Assembly (NCBI GenBank): GCA_008501575.1
Contig: QQUO01000223.1
Span: forward strand, 1 to 5,597
Source of the DNA: Pseudomonadota bacterium
Lineage (GTDB): Bacteria; Pseudomonadota; Gammaproteobacteria; Xanthomonadales; Marinicellaceae
DNA: 5,597 bases
Direction of reading: 5' to 3'
Within the stretch, counting starts at the first letter, position 1, and each line of letters starts with the position of its first letter. Made by a program: the position numbers and the translations under genes. This document shows positions 4,625-5,597 of the stretch, one piece after another. The notes under the pieces are model-generated. The model had not been told where the DNA came from, searched no databases, and saw nothing but the letters and a program-made list of their open reading frames with translations.

Positions 4625-5597
4625 TTAAATTTTAGAAAAATCTATGCTGACTTCAAAACCATCCGGTCGGCCAATCGCCGGCGAGTGAATCGTCATGGTG
4701 GCTCCAATGCCGGTGACAATGGCATCGGCTATTGCCAATCCTAAACCTGAGCCTTCTACTTGGCTGGTTGATCTGACAAAGCGGCGGCGAAGCTGGGATA
4801 ATGTCTCGGCCGGTATGACATCAGCATGATTGATGATGCTCAAACCCCCCTGGGCAGAAAACAGAACGTCCACCGGTTCGTTCTGATCACCATGTTTAAT
4901 GGCATTATCCAGTAGGTTTTGCACCAATATGGCAAAGGCGTCGGCATCCATATTGGACATGTATGATTGTTTGTCGGTCACATTTAACCGAATAACTGCA
5001 TTGGGACAAGAGCGCCTGAATTGCTCAACAATCAAGCGTAAAAGGCTGATTAAATCATGAGGTTCAGCGGTCAATAAACTGCCCCCTTCGGCTTTGGCTA
5101 ACTCCATTAGTTTTTCAGATAATCGTGACAATCGCTGTATAGACATTTCGATTTTACGGGTTTGCTCCTTGTTCGAGCCTTCTGGTAAGGTCTGTTTTAA
5201 CCTTTGTACCTGCGCCAGCGCCGTGGCAATTGGGGTGCGCAATTCATGGGCACTGTTGGCGGTAAAGGCATGCTCTAATTCCAAAGCCCGCCGCAATCGC
5301 TGCAATAAATCATTCAAAGATTCAGCAATGGTGTTAATCTCAACGGGTAAATCGTGGCCTGCAATCGGTGACAGGTCACCACCATCTCGTGCTTTAATCG
5401 CTTCATTAAAAGCCAGTACATGCCGCAAGCTGTAACGGACAAAAACCCAAGTACCGAAAAAGCACGGCGGCATAAGAATGGCCAATGGCCACGCTAAGGT
5501 GATGAGCATTTCTGTAACCGCCGCGTGTCTTTGCGATAAGGGCTCTGCCACCTGAATATGGAGGGTATCCTGAACCGCTGAAGCGCCATAAAAACGG
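4625..5597 (-). CDS. Sensor histidine kinase, N-terminus outside window
   Basis: This is the membrane sensor kinase of a two-component system. It autophosphorylates on a histidine and passes the phosphate to a response regulator, expected upstream beyond the right edge. The frame stays open to the window edge (RFYGASAVQDTLHIQVAEPLSQR...), so the GTG at 5551 is internal. IQVAEPLSQR resembles the end of the periplasmic sensor domain of QseC-like kinases. Numbering from that GTG: one membrane span (about 15-39), a HAMP-like linker (about 40-92), the HisKA domain with phospho-acceptor H102 in SAHELRTPIA, the N-box QNLLDNAIKHG (211-221), an F-box-like RRRFVRS (256-262), and the G2 box GSGLGLAIA (267-275). 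The G1 position reads IINHADVIPAETL, not the usual DxGxG. The protein ends at SKI. The signal is unknown. The gene lies 151 bases upstream of pyrC on the same strand but is probably separate, because pyrC has its own promoter. Confidence 0.94.
   Translation of the reverse strand, partial: RFYGASAVQDTLHIQVAEPLSQRHAAVTEMLITLAWPLAILMPPCFFGTWVFVRYSLRHVLAFNEAIKARDGGDLSPIAGHDLPVEINTIAESLNDLLQRLRRALELEHAFTANSAHELRTPIATALAQVQRLKQTLPEGSNKEQTRKIEMSIQRLSRLSEKLMELAKAEGGSLLTAEPHDLISLLRLIVEQFRRSCPNAVIRLNVTDKQSYMSNMDADAFAILVQNLLDNAIKHGDQNEPVDVLFSAQGGLSIINHADVIPAETLSQLRRRFVRSTSQVEGSGLGLAIADAIVTGIGATMTIHSPAIGRPDGFEVSIDFSKI

Noticed and set aside
5094..5435. + strand open frame opposite the sensor kinase
   Set aside because: It is antisense to the HisKA/HAMP-coding region, with no family resemblance and no start context.

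Overview
The window looks like a stretch of a gammaproteobacterial chromosome of moderate GC. The dihydroorotase is the Escherichia-type PyrC, the GTP cyclohydrolase II is a stand-alone RibA of E. coli type, and the sensor kinase resembles the QseC/PmrB-like group. The species cannot be named from the sequence alone.

Layout, left to right. (1) Positions 2-899 carry the end of a riboflavin operon on the + strand: the C-terminal part of ribH (lumazine synthase), then ribA (GTP cyclohydrolase II). (2) Positions 900-3429 form a more AT-rich islet with no housekeeping gene. It holds a 77-residue, lysine-rich, probably coiled-coil protein of unknown function on the - strand (1162-1395). A divergent 387-bp control region follows, with two strong inverted repeats. 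Then comes a 483-residue secretion-signal-free metallo-beta-lactamase (MBL) fold protein on the + strand (1783-3234), whose catalytic domain resembles the C-terminal hydrolase domain of ComEC/Rec2 but which has no membrane channel. (3) Positions 3430-4473 hold pyrC (dihydroorotase, pyrimidine synthesis) on the - strand, with its own TATAAT promoter. (4) Positions 4625-5597 hold a sensor histidine kinase on the - strand, cut by the right edge of the window. Its response regulator would be expected beyond that edge.

The housekeeping genes work separately: ribH and ribA in flavin synthesis, pyrC in UMP synthesis, the kinase in envelope sensing. The two genes between ribA and pyrC are the accessory part. 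The divergent pair, the palindromes between them and the local drop in GC suggest an acquired two-gene module. Its function cannot be read from the sequence. The MBL protein is the best candidate for something undescribed: an SH3-like N-terminal segment, a ComEC-type active site, and a long basic insertion inside the catalytic domain.

No tRNA, rRNA, CRISPR array, transposase or integrase is visible.
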